The notes below the pieces were generated by a model that saw only the letters and a program-made list of their open reading frames with translations, ran no database searches and had not been told where the DNA came from. A stretch of 56,691 nucleotides of DNA from Chloroflexota bacterium. GTDB taxonomy: Bacteria; Chloroflexota; Chloroflexia; Chloroflexales; Roseiflexaceae. Shown one piece after another: positions 18,001 through 25,052 of this stretch. The DNA lies in assembly GCA_013388755.1 (NCBI GenBank), contig JACAEQ010000122.1:1-56691 (forward strand), given 5' to 3'. A program made the translations under genes and the position numbers. The first letter of the stretch is position 1. Each line of letters begins with the position of its first letter.

Positions 18001-18723
18001 CATATGCTCCGGTCCAGTCGAACAGTTCAGCCCGATCACATCAACCGGCATCGCTTCAAGCGTGGCGATAATCGCCGGTATTTCGGTACCGAGCAGCATC
18101 TTGCCCGAAAGATCGAGAAACACCTGGGCCTGAACCGCCACATCCGGGCGATTCAGCGCCGTCTTCGCGCGCCGGATGCCGTCAAGTGCCGCTTTGACTT
18201 CAAGAATGTCAACACTGGTCTCGACCAGCACAACATCAACGCCGCCTTCAATCAACGCCGCCGCCTGCTCATAGAAGATGTCGGACAACTGGTCGAACGT
18301 AATGTCGGAGAGCACCGGGTCGTCTGACGAAGGGAGTTTACCGGTCGGCCCGACTGACCCCGCAACATACCGTGGCCGGCCATCGCGTGCCTCGAAGGTA
18401 TCAGCGACCCGCCGCGCCAGGCGTGCTGCCGCAACATTGATGGCATGGGTCTGATCGGCCAGGCCCCACTCCTCCAGGCGCAAGCGCGTGGCCTGGAAGG
18501 TGCACGTCTCAAGAACATCAGCGCCCGCCTCGAGAAACGACGTATGGATGCGTTCGATCACATCGGGCCGCGTGATGACCAGGTAATCACGCGCGCCAAA
18601 GGTACGCTCGCCGCCATAATCGGCAGCGGTCAACTGGAACGTATCAATACTGGTACCCATGGCACCATCGTAGATCAGCACGCGCTGACCGAGCGCATCG
18701 AGGTAGGTTGGTCTGGCATTCAC
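15043..18723 (-). CDS. metH: cobalamin-dependent methionine synthase
   Basis: Transfers methyl from methyltetrahydrofolate through cobalamin to homocysteine. The GTG at 18723 (NARPTYLDALGQRVLIYDGA) has CGAGGTG upstream and is preferred to an ATG 36 bases earlier. The 1226 residues include all four modules: the homocysteine-binding barrel with zinc cysteines (LNCSTGPEHM; VVGGCCGTRPAHI), the folate/pterin barrel (TIIGERVNTLGSRK), the cap plus B12-binding domain with DVHDIGKN (His771 ligates cobalt), and the C-terminal AdoMet-binding reactivation domain (SWGYPACPDLEEHEKLF). A SAM-I riboswitch controls it. The cobalt transporter at 28-31 kb fits its cofactor need. Confidence 0.97.
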   Translation of the reverse strand: MNARPTYLDALGQRVLIYDGAMGTSIDTFQLTAADYGGERTFGARDYLVITRPDVIERIHTSFLEAGADVLETCTFQATRLRLEEWGLADQTHAINVAAARLARRVADTFEARDGRPRYVAGSVGPTGKLPSSDDPVLSDITFDQLSDIFYEQAAALIEGGVDVVLVETSVDILEVKAALDGIRRAKTALNRPDVAVQAQVFLDLSGKMLLGTEIPAIIATLEAMPVDVIGLNCSTGPEHMREAIRYLTKHSRKPISCIPNAGLPLEVDGETVYPMEPEPFARILGEFVHDYGVAVVGGCCGTRPAHIQRLRAVVGAQTAPKVRQVDYVPSVSSGVRAAALRQDGTLTIIGERVNTLGSRKVKRLLLNDDYDGVLEVAREQVDSGAHMLDVCVAMTERADEREQMTRLLKKLTMNIELPLVIDTTEADVLQAALALYPGRAVVNSLSLEGGRGDKIDRTMPLVARYGAATVAMTIDEEGMAHTAERKLAIARRIAQIARDEYGVPHEALIFDVLTFPVTTGQPELRRAAIETIEGIRLVKQHIPGCFTTLGVSNLSFGVAPHARAALNSVFLKHAVDAGLDTAIINPAHVMPYAEIPAEHVQACEDLIFDRDDEALARFIRFFEEHASAEKTERVDPTEGMTIAQRLHWKIVHRKKDGIEEDVATAIMEAIQRLDNDGSIAGPVGSDADLSVLLHSPLRNAAAVHVLNTVLLPAMKEVGDLFGAGQLILPFVLQSAEVMKKAVAHLERYLDKLEGVTKGKIVLATVYGDVHDIGKNLVNTILSNNGYTVYDLGKQVPINTIIEKAVEVGADAIGLSALLVSTSKQMPLCIQELHRRGLKYPVLVGGAAINRQYGQRIMFVEEHTPYEPGVFYCKDAFEGLETVDALANAATREAFVARTRAEAAEALGKQQRGRVALAELGRATLSDEKARSAVRTDVPIPMPPFWGTQVVSRVRLSEVLECLDRNALYRLQWGARNARGAEWERLSAEFDIRVRDLMRDAERDGWLEPQFVYGYFPCQSDGHEVIVYDPASVIEVGTGGWGPEAGRGPLPQPLSRVRELARFVFPRQPARERLCLADYFRSRDSGEYDVVALQIVTMGARVDDLTEALQQSGDYSRAYFIHGLGVALAEALAEYANRLVRRQLGLKEGQGKRYSWGYPACPDLEEHEKLFRLLPADQIGVSLTEAWQLVPEQSTAAIVVHHPEAKYFSIGSTRERAEEDIVETTA

Positions 18724-18757
18724 GGTATCACCTCGCGGTAGCTGCCCGCAGAGAAAC

Positions 18758-18785
18758 AAAAAACCTCACGCGATGGCGAGAGGTT
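18758..18785 (-). terminator. terminator of the metH SAM riboswitch
   Basis: On the minus strand AACCTCTCGC and GCGTGAGGTT form a stem (one mismatch) around CATC, followed by TTTTTTG. It lies between the SAM-I aptamer and the metH start, as expected for an OFF-switch expression platform. Confidence 0.9.
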
Positions 18786-18804
18786 CCGGACGCCCCATCA
18801 CAGG

Positions 18805-18953
18805 CTCATCTTCCAGCTCACGCTGCCGGAGTTGCCACCCTGCCAGCCGATCGGAGCCGATCAGCAGCCACATTCAACGGCCGCCATCGCTTCCAGAACT
18901 GCCATGGGTTGGCGGGGCTTCGCCGGGCCGGTCCCTCCGCCCCTCTGGATGAG
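18805..18953 (-). promoter_or_regulatory. SAM-I (S-box) riboswitch upstream of metH
   Basis: On the minus strand P1 is closed by CTCATC (18948-18953) and GATGAG (18805-18810). Inside are the conserved strings CAGAGGGGCGGAGGGACCGG, GAAGCCCCGCCAACC and GGGTGGCAACTCCGGCAG, the kink-turn and SAM-pocket segments of the S-box aptamer. With the adjacent terminator this predicts repression of metH and its downstream genes when S-adenosylmethionine is plentiful. Confidence 0.97.
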
Positions 18954-18974
18954 CAATTGTTCGATTGTCCGGTT

Positions 18975-19004
18975 AGTATAGCATGGCTGCAAAACCAGCG
19001 TCAA
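18975..19004 (-). promoter_or_regulatory. promoter of metH
   Basis: On the minus strand TTGACG (18999-19004) and TATACT (18975-18980) with an 18-base spacer, about 20 bases upstream of the riboswitch P1. The stretch 19005-19227, before the PHA operon, shows no gene, and no clear promoter for the PHA operon was recognised there. Confidence 0.8.
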
Positions 19005-19227
19005 TGAGCACAACGTGTGGCTTCCAGGCTGTATCCGTCCTGTAACTAGCCTGGCTACCCTAACGCTAGTGGCGGTCGTGCCATGCATGGCCGCTCCGCC
19101 CGCGCGGTATGATCAACACGCGCAGCGCGGTCAGGGCATTGTTATGTCGCGCGGCGCATCAGGCGCTGGCCCTCATAGCACCGCAGGCTCCTGCTCTGGT
19201 TGTGCGCGTTTGTCGAAGGAGACACCG

Positions 19228-19824
19228 ATGAGCCAGAAGAACGGCTTTGATCTGAACGACCCGGTGGGCAACCTGCGCAAGGCTCGCGATGCGACGCTGG
19301 ATGCGTGGGCGAAGGCGATGATCGATCTGGTCAACACTGAGACGTTCGCCCGTTGGGTCGGCGCCACGCTCGACTCATACCTCATCGCATCGGCGCCACT
19401 GCAGACCCTGATCGACACATCTATGAAAACGTCGCTGGCACGGCTCAACATGCCGTCACGCGATGAGCTCACCACACTGGCGCGACGTATCACCAACATC
19501 GAAATGCGCCTCGATGATCTTGATGTGAAGGTCGATCAACTTGGTCACGCCCTGCGCGCACAGACGCCGGTCCTCGTTGAGATGCTGGCCGAACAGATGG
19601 AGCAGAACAAGCAGGAAGACATCGAACTCAATGGCATGGAGAGCCGCCTGGCGTTGCTTGATCACAAGACGGACCAGATGCTACGACTGATCGAGCGACT
19701 CCAGGCGCCACCTGAGCCGCCTGAACCGCCACAGAAGCGCCGCAAAGCGCCGCGCCAGGTACCTCCACCCGAGCCGCCAACGCCGGAGGAGGCCAAAGAA
19801 GATCACGCAATTGAGGGATTCTGA
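19228..19824 (+). CDS. small PHA synthase partner (PhaE/PhaR-like)
   Basis: The ATG at 19228 (MSQKNGFDLNDPVGNLRK) has AAGGAG at 19216-19221. The 198-residue product starts with an amphipathic region including DAWAKAMIDLVNTETFARWV and SYLIASAPLQTLIDTSMK, like the conserved part of PhaE. A heptad-rich coiled coil follows (LARRITNIEMRLDDLDVKVD), then a proline-rich tail (PPEPPEPPQKRRK). It precedes phaC by about 90 bases, so it is most likely the non-catalytic subunit of a two-component class III/IV PHA synthase. Its size is nearer to the ~22-kDa PhaR of Bacillus than to the ~40-kDa PhaE. A phasin is the alternative reading. Confidence 0.75.
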   Translation: MSQKNGFDLNDPVGNLRKARDATLDAWAKAMIDLVNTETFARWVGATLDSYLIASAPLQTLIDTSMKTSLARLNMPSRDELTTLARRITNIEMRLDDLDVKVDQLGHALRAQTPVLVEMLAEQMEQNKQEDIELNGMESRLALLDHKTDQMLRLIERLQAPPEPPEPPQKRRKAPRQVPPPEPPTPEEAKEDHAIEGF

Positions 19825-19916
19825 CCCGTTCGCAAGGGGAGTGGGGCACATGCCTCGCCCGCCGGGCGTCATGTGGTGTGGCCACATGGTCGCCCATAGA
19901 AGCAAGGAGTATGTCG

Positions 19917-21035
19917 ATGACGACGTCGCCTGAGACGACGCCATTTCCCTTCGACCCGGCAACGGTGGCCAGGAACCTGTATGCCGAGGTAGAACGCATC
20001 GGGAAGGCGTATGATGCGGGGGTGAAAATCGCTTCCGGCAAAACCACCGCCAAAGTTGCACAGACGCCAAAAGAAGCGATCTGGGCACTGAACAAGACGA
20101 TCCTCTACCGGTACTACCCCCAGGCGCCTGTTGAAAAGCGCAAGCGTGTGCCGCTGCTGCTGGTATTCGCGTTGATCAACAAGCCGTATATCTTTGATCT
20201 GCGTCCAGGGGGCAGTTTCATCGAGTTTATGGTCCAGCAGGGCTATGATGTCTACCTGGTTGACTGGGGCGCACCTGGACCAGAGGACTCGCACCTGACG
20301 TTCGATGATTATGCGCTTGAGTATCTGCCGCGCGCCATTCGCCGCATGCAGGCGTACTGCGGCCAGCACGATTTCAGCATGCTTGGCTGGTGCATCGGCG
20401 CAACGCTGGCAGCGGTGTATGCCGCCATGCGCCCCGATGACGGCCTGCGCAACCTCATCCTGCTGACGGCGCCGATAGATTTCTCGAACAAGGGCGCTAT
20501 GGGGCCGTTCCCCAAATGGCTGAAGGACGACTATTTCAACATTGACGCTATCCTGCAGCAAACCGGGAACTATCCCGGCGAGATGATCGATGTCGGTAGC
20601 AAACTGTTGAAACCGGTCGAAAATCTTGTCGGCAACTATCTTCGCTTGCTCGACAATCTCGACGATCCGAAAATCGTCGAGTCGTGGCAGGCAATGAATA
20701 CCTGGGTGAGCGATGGTGTGCCGTTTGCCGGCGCCGCCTACCGCCAGCTCGTCGTGGACCTGTACCGCGAGAACCGCCTGATGAACGGCACCTGGATGAT
20801 GCGCGGCCGGCCCGTCAACCTGGGTGATATCAAGGCGTCGCTGCTCAATATTATCGCGCGACAGGATCATATTGTGCCACCATGCCAGTCGGAGACCATT
20901 CTCGATCGCGTGAGCAGTGCCGATAAGCAGCAAATCATTATGCCCGGTGGTCACATCGGTATCATGGCCGGGAGTGGCGCACGCCGCGGGCTATGGCCCC
21001 AGATTGATGCCTGGCTTGGCGACCGATCGGTCTAG
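19917..21035 (+). CDS. phaC: poly(3-hydroxyalkanoate) synthase, class III/IV catalytic subunit
   Basis: Polymerises (R)-3-hydroxyacyl-CoA into storage polyester at granule surfaces. AAGGAG (19904-19909) sits 7 bases before the ATG at 19917 and only 1 base before the in-frame ATG at 19911, so 19917 is the start. The 372 residues fit the short class III/IV PhaC rather than the ~600-residue class I. The alpha/beta-hydrolase landmarks are DVYLVDWGAPGPEDSHL, the lipase-box-like GWCIGA with catalytic Cys159, Asp317 in ARQDHIVPP, and His346 in GGHIGI. Flanked by the small subunit gene and phaB, it forms a compact PHA operon. Confidence 0.95.
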   Translation: MTTSPETTPFPFDPATVARNLYAEVERIGKAYDAGVKIASGKTTAKVAQTPKEAIWALNKTILYRYYPQAPVEKRKRVPLLLVFALINKPYIFDLRPGGSFIEFMVQQGYDVYLVDWGAPGPEDSHLTFDDYALEYLPRAIRRMQAYCGQHDFSMLGWCIGATLAAVYAAMRPDDGLRNLILLTAPIDFSNKGAMGPFPKWLKDDYFNIDAILQQTGNYPGEMIDVGSKLLKPVENLVGNYLRLLDNLDDPKIVESWQAMNTWVSDGVPFAGAAYRQLVVDLYRENRLMNGTWMMRGRPVNLGDIKASLLNIIARQDHIVPPCQSETILDRVSSADKQQIIMPGGHIGIMAGSGARRGLWPQIDAWLGDRSV

Positions 21036-21092
21036 GATGCTGAAGCGCAGCTATGGCGACTGACATCGTGAAATGAGGGAGGAGATGAGAAG

Positions 21093-21833
21093 ATGCGCCT
21101 GAAAGATAAGGTGGCCATTGTCACCGGCGCTGGTCATGGCATCGGCAAAGCCACTGCACTTGCCTTCGCTCGCGAGGGCGCACGCGTCGCCGCTGTTGAT
21201 ATCAATCTGGCCGGCGCCGAAGCAACAGTCGCCGAGATTACCGCGCGCGACGGCATGGCCCTCGCCGTCCAGGCCGATGTCTCACAGGCCGCATCGGTCG
21301 AGACGATGGTCGAAACGGTGCTGGCCTGGGCCGGTCGGATTGATGTGTTGCTGAATAACGCCGGGATCACCCGCGATGCGCGCCTGGTAAAGATGACAGA
21401 GCAGCAGTGGGATGCGGTCATCAACGTGAACCTCAAGGGTGTCTGGCTGTGTACCCGCGCCGTTGCGCCCCATATGTCCGCCCAGGGTGGCGGGTCAATC
21501 ATTAACGTCAGTTCGATCGTCGGCCTGTATGGCAACTTCGGCCAGTCGAACTATGCTGCAACCAAGGGTGGCGTGATCGCAATGACCAAAACCTGGGCGC
21601 GCGAGCTTGGCGCCAGCGGCGTGCGGGTGAATGCTGTCACGCCGGGGTTCATCGCGACAGAAATGATCGGAACCATCCCCGAAAAGGTCATCCAGACCGT
21701 TCAGGAACGGACGCCGCTCCGTCGCCTCGGCAAGCCTGAAGAGGTTGCCGCTGTCTATGTGTTCCTTGCGTCCGACGACTCAAGCTTTGTGACGGCATCC
21801 GTGATCCAGGTGGATGGCGGTTTGCTCTGGTAG
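21093..21833 (+). CDS. phaB: acetoacetyl-CoA reductase (SDR family)
   Basis: A 246-residue classical short-chain dehydrogenase. It has the cofactor loop TGAGHGIG near residue 12, NNAG, the catalytic Ser in INVSSIVGL and the YxxxK pair in NYAATKGG. The sequence is close to both FabG and PhaB. Its place 57 bases after phaC favours reduction of acetoacetyl-CoA to (R)-3-hydroxybutyryl-CoA with NADPH, supplying the synthase. GGAGGAG stands upstream of the start. A strong terminator follows. No phaA thiolase is in the window, so that step must be encoded elsewhere. Confidence 0.9.
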   Translation: MRLKDKVAIVTGAGHGIGKATALAFAREGARVAAVDINLAGAEATVAEITARDGMALAVQADVSQAASVETMVETVLAWAGRIDVLLNNAGITRDARLVKMTEQQWDAVINVNLKGVWLCTRAVAPHMSAQGGGSIINVSSIVGLYGNFGQSNYAATKGGVIAMTKTWARELGASGVRVNAVTPGFIATEMIGTIPEKVIQTVQERTPLRRLGKPEEVAAVYVFLASDDSSFVTASVIQVDGGLLW

Positions 21834-21869
21834 CGCCCTGCATCATCTTCGATGGCCGGCAAAACCAGC

Positions 21870-21907
21870 TACGCCGGGTGGCATGTCCATCCGGCGTGGT
21901 GTTTTTT
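21870..21907 (+). terminator. terminator after the PHA operon
   Basis: TACGCCGGGTGG and CCATCCGGCGTGG form a 12-bp stem (G-U pairs included) around CATGT, followed by TGTTTTTTG, 37 bases after the phaB stop. Confidence 0.88.
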
Positions 21908-22064
21908 GTGTATACTAGTGTTCCGCTCTGCCGAAGGCAAGAAATAGCGTTGTGCGAGACGCTCGCCAGGCCAACCGCATGACCGTGACAGTAACAGCAC
22001 ACCGATTGCTTTTTCGGATAGACTCTGAGCGTGATTGCTGCAGGCGGCGCTGCACGAGGGCCGA

Positions 22065-23570
22065 ATGGCAGGTGAGCTTCTTCTCGGTATCGACATCGGC
22101 ACCACCAATATCAAGGCGATGATCGTCACGGTCGCCGGTGCGCCTGTGTCTGCCGCAAGCGTTGCCACACCAACGGAGCGACCGCGCCCCGGCTGGGCCG
22201 AGCACGACCCGCAGGCGCTCTGGCTTGCGGCGGTTCAGGCGATTCGCCGGGCACTGGCACCGCTCGATGATCCGCGGCGGGTACGCGGCCTCGCCGTGGC
22301 GAGCGTCGGCGAGGCCGGTGTGTTGATTGATGTCCACGGAACCCCGCTCGGCCCGGCAATCGCCTGGTACGATAGCCGCACCATTCCCCAGTTACAGCGC
22401 TGGAGCGCGAGTGGCGCACTCTTCGACGGTTTCCGTATCACCGGCATCGCTCCCACGCCGATCTATGGTATCTTCAAGTTGATGTGGCTGCGTGAACATG
22501 CGCCGCAGGCCTATGCGGCAGCGGCCAGCTGGCTGCATATCGCCGACTATATTGCCTTCCGCCTCTGCGGCGCTCGCGCCACCGATTACTCGCTGGCAAC
22601 ACGCAGCATGCTGCTCGACCTGCGGGCGCGCTGCTGGTCGGCATCATTGCTTGATCGCGCCGGGTTGCGCGCCGATCTCCTGCCCGAACTCGTCGCCAGC
22701 GGCACGCGTATCGGCACCGTCACCGGAGAGGCTGCCGCAGCCACCGGCCTGGCACCGGGAACAATCGTCGGCACAGGCGGGCATGATCATGTGTGTGGCG
22801 CGCTGGCGGCTGGCGTACGCCGTGGCGGAGAGTGTCTTGACTCGATGGGAACTGCAGAGGCAGTGTTTCTGCCGCTCGAAGATGTACCACTTGACGCAAC
22901 AACATTCGCTGCCGGCCTGACCTTCGGCGCGCACGTGGCACGTAACCGCTTCTATACCATGGATGGCCTGTGGAGCAGTGGCGCGGCAATCGAGTGGCTG
23001 CGCGGCCTTGTCGCGCCAGGGGCACCGTCGAGCGAGGCGTTTGGCCGGATCGAGGCGCTGGCGGCATCAGCGCCGTCGGGGAGCCTCGGCGTCCTGTTCT
23101 TACCGCGCCTTGCCGGCGGCGAGCGCGGCGCGCTCCTTGGCCTGACGATCGATACCGGGCCTGCCGTACTGGCGCGAGCAGTCTATGAAGGGCTGGCCTT
23201 TGAGTGGCGTCGCATTCTCGAGCAGATCGAGACAACACTTGGCGTCCATGCCGCGACGATCCGGGTGATCGGTGGCGGCTCGCGTTCGCCCGTCTGGCTC
23301 GGTATCAAGGCCGACGTACTGGGACGCCCGCTGCATGTGCTGGAGCTGGATGAAAGCGTGGCTCTGGGCGCGGCGCTGCTTGGTGGGCTCGCCGCGGAAG
23401 TATACCGCGACGAGGAAGAGGCCGTGAGCGCGCTGCGGTTAAGCGAGCGCACGATTGCGCCGGATCCGCAGCGCAGCGAACACTATCAACAGATCTATCG
23501 CGAAGCGTTTCTCCGTGTCGCCCCTGCCGTGGCACCGGTGCACGGCGCGCTACGCACGCTGGCAGAATGA
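22065..23570 (+). CDS. FGGY-family carbohydrate kinase
   Basis: ATP-dependent sugar or polyol kinase, 501 residues, full length for the family. The ATG at 22065 is preceded by GAGGG. The N-terminal lobe has the phosphate loop LLGIDIGTTNIKAM and DPQALWLAAVQAIRRAL; the C-terminal lobe has GTGGHDHVCGAL, DSMGTAEAVF and the adenosine motif IRVIGGGSRSPVWLGIKADV. It is nearest in style to the xylulokinase/fuculokinase group, but the substrate cannot be fixed. It lies alone downstream of the phaB terminator. A stretch at 22010-22027 (TTTTTCGGATAGACTCTGAG) resembles one end of the MITE family and may be a relic. Confidence 0.9.
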   Translation: MAGELLLGIDIGTTNIKAMIVTVAGAPVSAASVATPTERPRPGWAEHDPQALWLAAVQAIRRALAPLDDPRRVRGLAVASVGEAGVLIDVHGTPLGPAIAWYDSRTIPQLQRWSASGALFDGFRITGIAPTPIYGIFKLMWLREHAPQAYAAAASWLHIADYIAFRLCGARATDYSLATRSMLLDLRARCWSASLLDRAGLRADLLPELVASGTRIGTVTGEAAAATGLAPGTIVGTGGHDHVCGALAAGVRRGGECLDSMGTAEAVFLPLEDVPLDATTFAAGLTFGAHVARNRFYTMDGLWSSGAAIEWLRGLVAPGAPSSEAFGRIEALAASAPSGSLGVLFLPRLAGGERGALLGLTIDTGPAVLARAVYEGLAFEWRRILEQIETTLGVHAATIRVIGGGSRSPVWLGIKADVLGRPLHVLELDESVALGAALLGGLAAEVYRDEEEAVSALRLSERTIAPDPQRSEHYQQIYREAFLRVAPAVAPVHGALRTLAE

Positions 23571-23624
23571 TGCCGCATGCTCGCCAGCGCCGACCCCTGG
23601 CACTGTCTGAGGAGAAGTCTCACC

Positions 23625-23972
23625 ATGACCGTCATATATCACCTTGCGCCTGCCGATCGCTGGACTACCTGGCCCGGAGATACGCCATATGTGCCCGCCG
23701 AGTTTGACACCGACGGGTTCGTCCACTGTACCGCCGGTGACGAGTTGATGCTGCAAGTCGCCAATACCGTCTATCGCGACGTGCCCGGCGATTTCGTGCT
23801 ACTGGTCATTGATGTCGCGTTGCTGGCATCAGAAGTTCGCTGGGAACGCCCGGCAGGGCCGGAACTGGCGCCGTTGTTTCCGCACATCTACGGGCCGATT
23901 CCTGCCGCAGCCGTTGTCGCCGTTCGCGTCGCGCAACGCAATGGCGACGGGACATTCTCTGCGTTTGCTTGA
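23625..23972 (+). CDS. DUF952 family protein
   Basis: 115 residues from the ATG at 23625, which has TGAGGAGAAG upstream. MTVIYHLAPADRWTTW, DGFVHCTAGDELMLQVANTVY and FPHIYGPIPAAAVVAV match the DUF952 family (glutathione S-transferase-like annotation in some databases). The conserved FVHC and HIYG motifs are intact. The biochemical role of the family is not established. The gene ends inside the promoter of the following tRNA gene. Confidence 0.85.
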   Translation: MTVIYHLAPADRWTTWPGDTPYVPAEFDTDGFVHCTAGDELMLQVANTVYRDVPGDFVLLVIDVALLASEVRWERPAGPELAPLFPHIYGPIPAAAVVAVRVAQRNGDGTFSAFA

Positions 23973-23997
23973 CATCCCGCATCGCCGGTGCTACTAT
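23969..23997 (+). promoter_or_regulatory. promoter of the tRNA-Val gene
   Basis: A consensus TTGACA (23969-23974) and TACTAT (23992-23997) with a 17-base spacer. The -35 box overlaps the stop codon of the DUF952 gene, and the predicted start site is a few bases before the mature tRNA. Confidence 0.82.
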
Positions 23998-24006
23998 TAC
24001 ACGCGC

Positions 24007-24083
24007 GGGCGATTAGCTCAGTCGGTTAGAGCGCCACGTTGACATCGTGGAGGTCACTAGTTCGAGTCTAGTATCGCCCACCA
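24007..24083 (+). tRNA. tRNA-Val (anticodon GAC)
   Basis: The complete cloverleaf is readable: acceptor GGGCGAT pairs with ATCGCCC, a D-arm with AGCTCAGTCGGTTAGAGCG, anticodon stem CCACG/CGTGG enclosing TTGACAT (anticodon GAC at 24041-24043), variable AGGTC, and a T-arm ACTAG TTCGAGT CTAGT. Discriminator A and an encoded CCA end at 24083. Confidence 0.97.
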
Positions 24084-24089
24084 TGATCA

Positions 24090-24150
24090 AGAATTGAGAA
24101 TTGCGAATTGTGTATCGGGCAGCCGACCTCAGTTCTCAATTCTCTTTTTC
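24090..24150 (+). terminator. probable tRNA terminator
   Basis: AGAATTGAGAA (24090-24100) is perfectly complementary to TTCTCAATTCT (24133-24143), followed by CTTTTTC. The loop is long (32 bases) and the stem A/T-rich, so efficiency is uncertain. Confidence 0.6.
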
Positions 24151-24205
24151 TTTTCTCGAAGATATCGTTCCGCTCCGGCGCGGTCCAATTCGTACCTCAC
24201 GACTC

Positions 24206-24559
24206 ATGTGGCGAATCGTACGCGTTCTGACCTACAGCCTGTTGCTGATCTGCCCTGCATGCCACCACGGGCACATGTTCCGTTCACGTTTCCGGATGAA
24301 TGTGCGCTGCCCGGTGTGCGGCATCGTCTTTGAACGCAGCGCGGGCGAGTTCAGCGGCGGTATGGCGATCAATACCATTGCCACGTCATCAGTGGCCGTC
24401 GCCGGCGCCGCGCTGGCTTTCTTTACCGATGTGCCGGTCTGGACGCTGATCGCTGTACTCACTGTGATTTCGACGGCATTCGCCATCTGGTTCTATCGCC
24501 ATGCGCGCGCCTTGTGGGCCGGCATCCTTTTTCTTACCGGGTCGATGCGCGAAGAATGA
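24206..24559 (+). CDS. DUF983 small membrane protein
   Basis: 117 residues if started at the ATG at 24206; longer frames exist but have no binding site. The N-terminus carries two cysteine pairs, ICPACHHGHMF and RCPVCGIVFER, a zinc-ribbon-like arrangement. The family signature GEFSGGMAINTIAT follows, then two hydrophobic segments. DUF983 proteins are small inner-membrane proteins of unknown role. The next gene starts 25 bases downstream. Confidence 0.82.
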   Translation: MWRIVRVLTYSLLLICPACHHGHMFRSRFRMNVRCPVCGIVFERSAGEFSGGMAINTIATSSVAVAGAALAFFTDVPVWTLIAVLTVISTAFAIWFYRHARALWAGILFLTGSMREE

Positions 24560-24584
24560 GCATCGGCCGCGCACGAGGTCATCC

Positions 24585-25052
24585 ATGGGAATCGGTACCA
24601 GCCTGCGTGACGTTGCGGTTCGCCTGCTGGTCGAACGCCCGGCTGCACGGCACTCAGTGGAGGAGTGGTCAGACACACTGGACAGGTCAGGAGCGCACCT
24701 CGGTATGCTCCTGGCCGCCCTTGAGGATACCGCGGCCAATCGCCGCCAGCTCCGGCATATCATTGGCCTGGAACGCTGGGGGCAGCGCCGTCTGCGCGTC
24801 GCGCTCGGCGAGCCAGCTATTGCCGATGAAATGGATGGGTACCAGCCGCCGGAAGAATTGAGTGTTTCGCGGCTGGCGGCTGAACTGGCAATCACCCGGA
24901 AGGAGACGGTCGAACTGGCGCGATGCTGCGCTGCAACACCGCAAGCTGATCAGGCGCTGGTACCGCACAATCAGCTGGGGCCGCTCAGCATTCGTGGCTG
25001 GCTCCGCTATCTCAATCTCCATGCGAATCTGGAAGCGCGCCGCCTGCGTTGA
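24585..25052 (+). CDS. DinB-superfamily-like protein
   Basis: 155 residues from the ATG at 24585, preceded by GAGGT. It is mostly helical, with LRHIIGLERWGQRRLR in the first half and LVPHNQLGPLSIRGWLRYLN near the end. This arrangement resembles the DinB/YfiT four-helix bundle whose His residues bind a divalent metal. The N-terminal RDVAVRLLVERPAARHSVEEW is also consistent. Activity is unknown. Its last 41 bases overlap the end of the convergent TM0106-like gene. A second, broken DinB-like gene occurs at 34.8 kb. Confidence 0.65.
   Translation: MGIGTSLRDVAVRLLVERPAARHSVEEWSDTLDRSGAHLGMLLAALEDTAANRRQLRHIIGLERWGQRRLRVALGEPAIADEMDGYQPPEELSVSRLAAELAITRKETVELARCCAATPQADQALVPHNQLGPLSIRGWLRYLNLHANLEARRLR

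Noticed and set aside
15655-18327. 890-codon plus-strand frame opposite metH
   Set aside because: It is the antisense shadow of metH; the minus-strand protein has all methionine synthase motifs, and the antisense product is His/Arg-rich without any recognisable domain.
22005-22030. Additional MITE copy before the FGGY kinase gene
   Set aside because: Only about 18 bases resemble one terminal end (TTTTTCGGATAGACTC); no core sequence or second end is present, so it was kept as a possible relic only.
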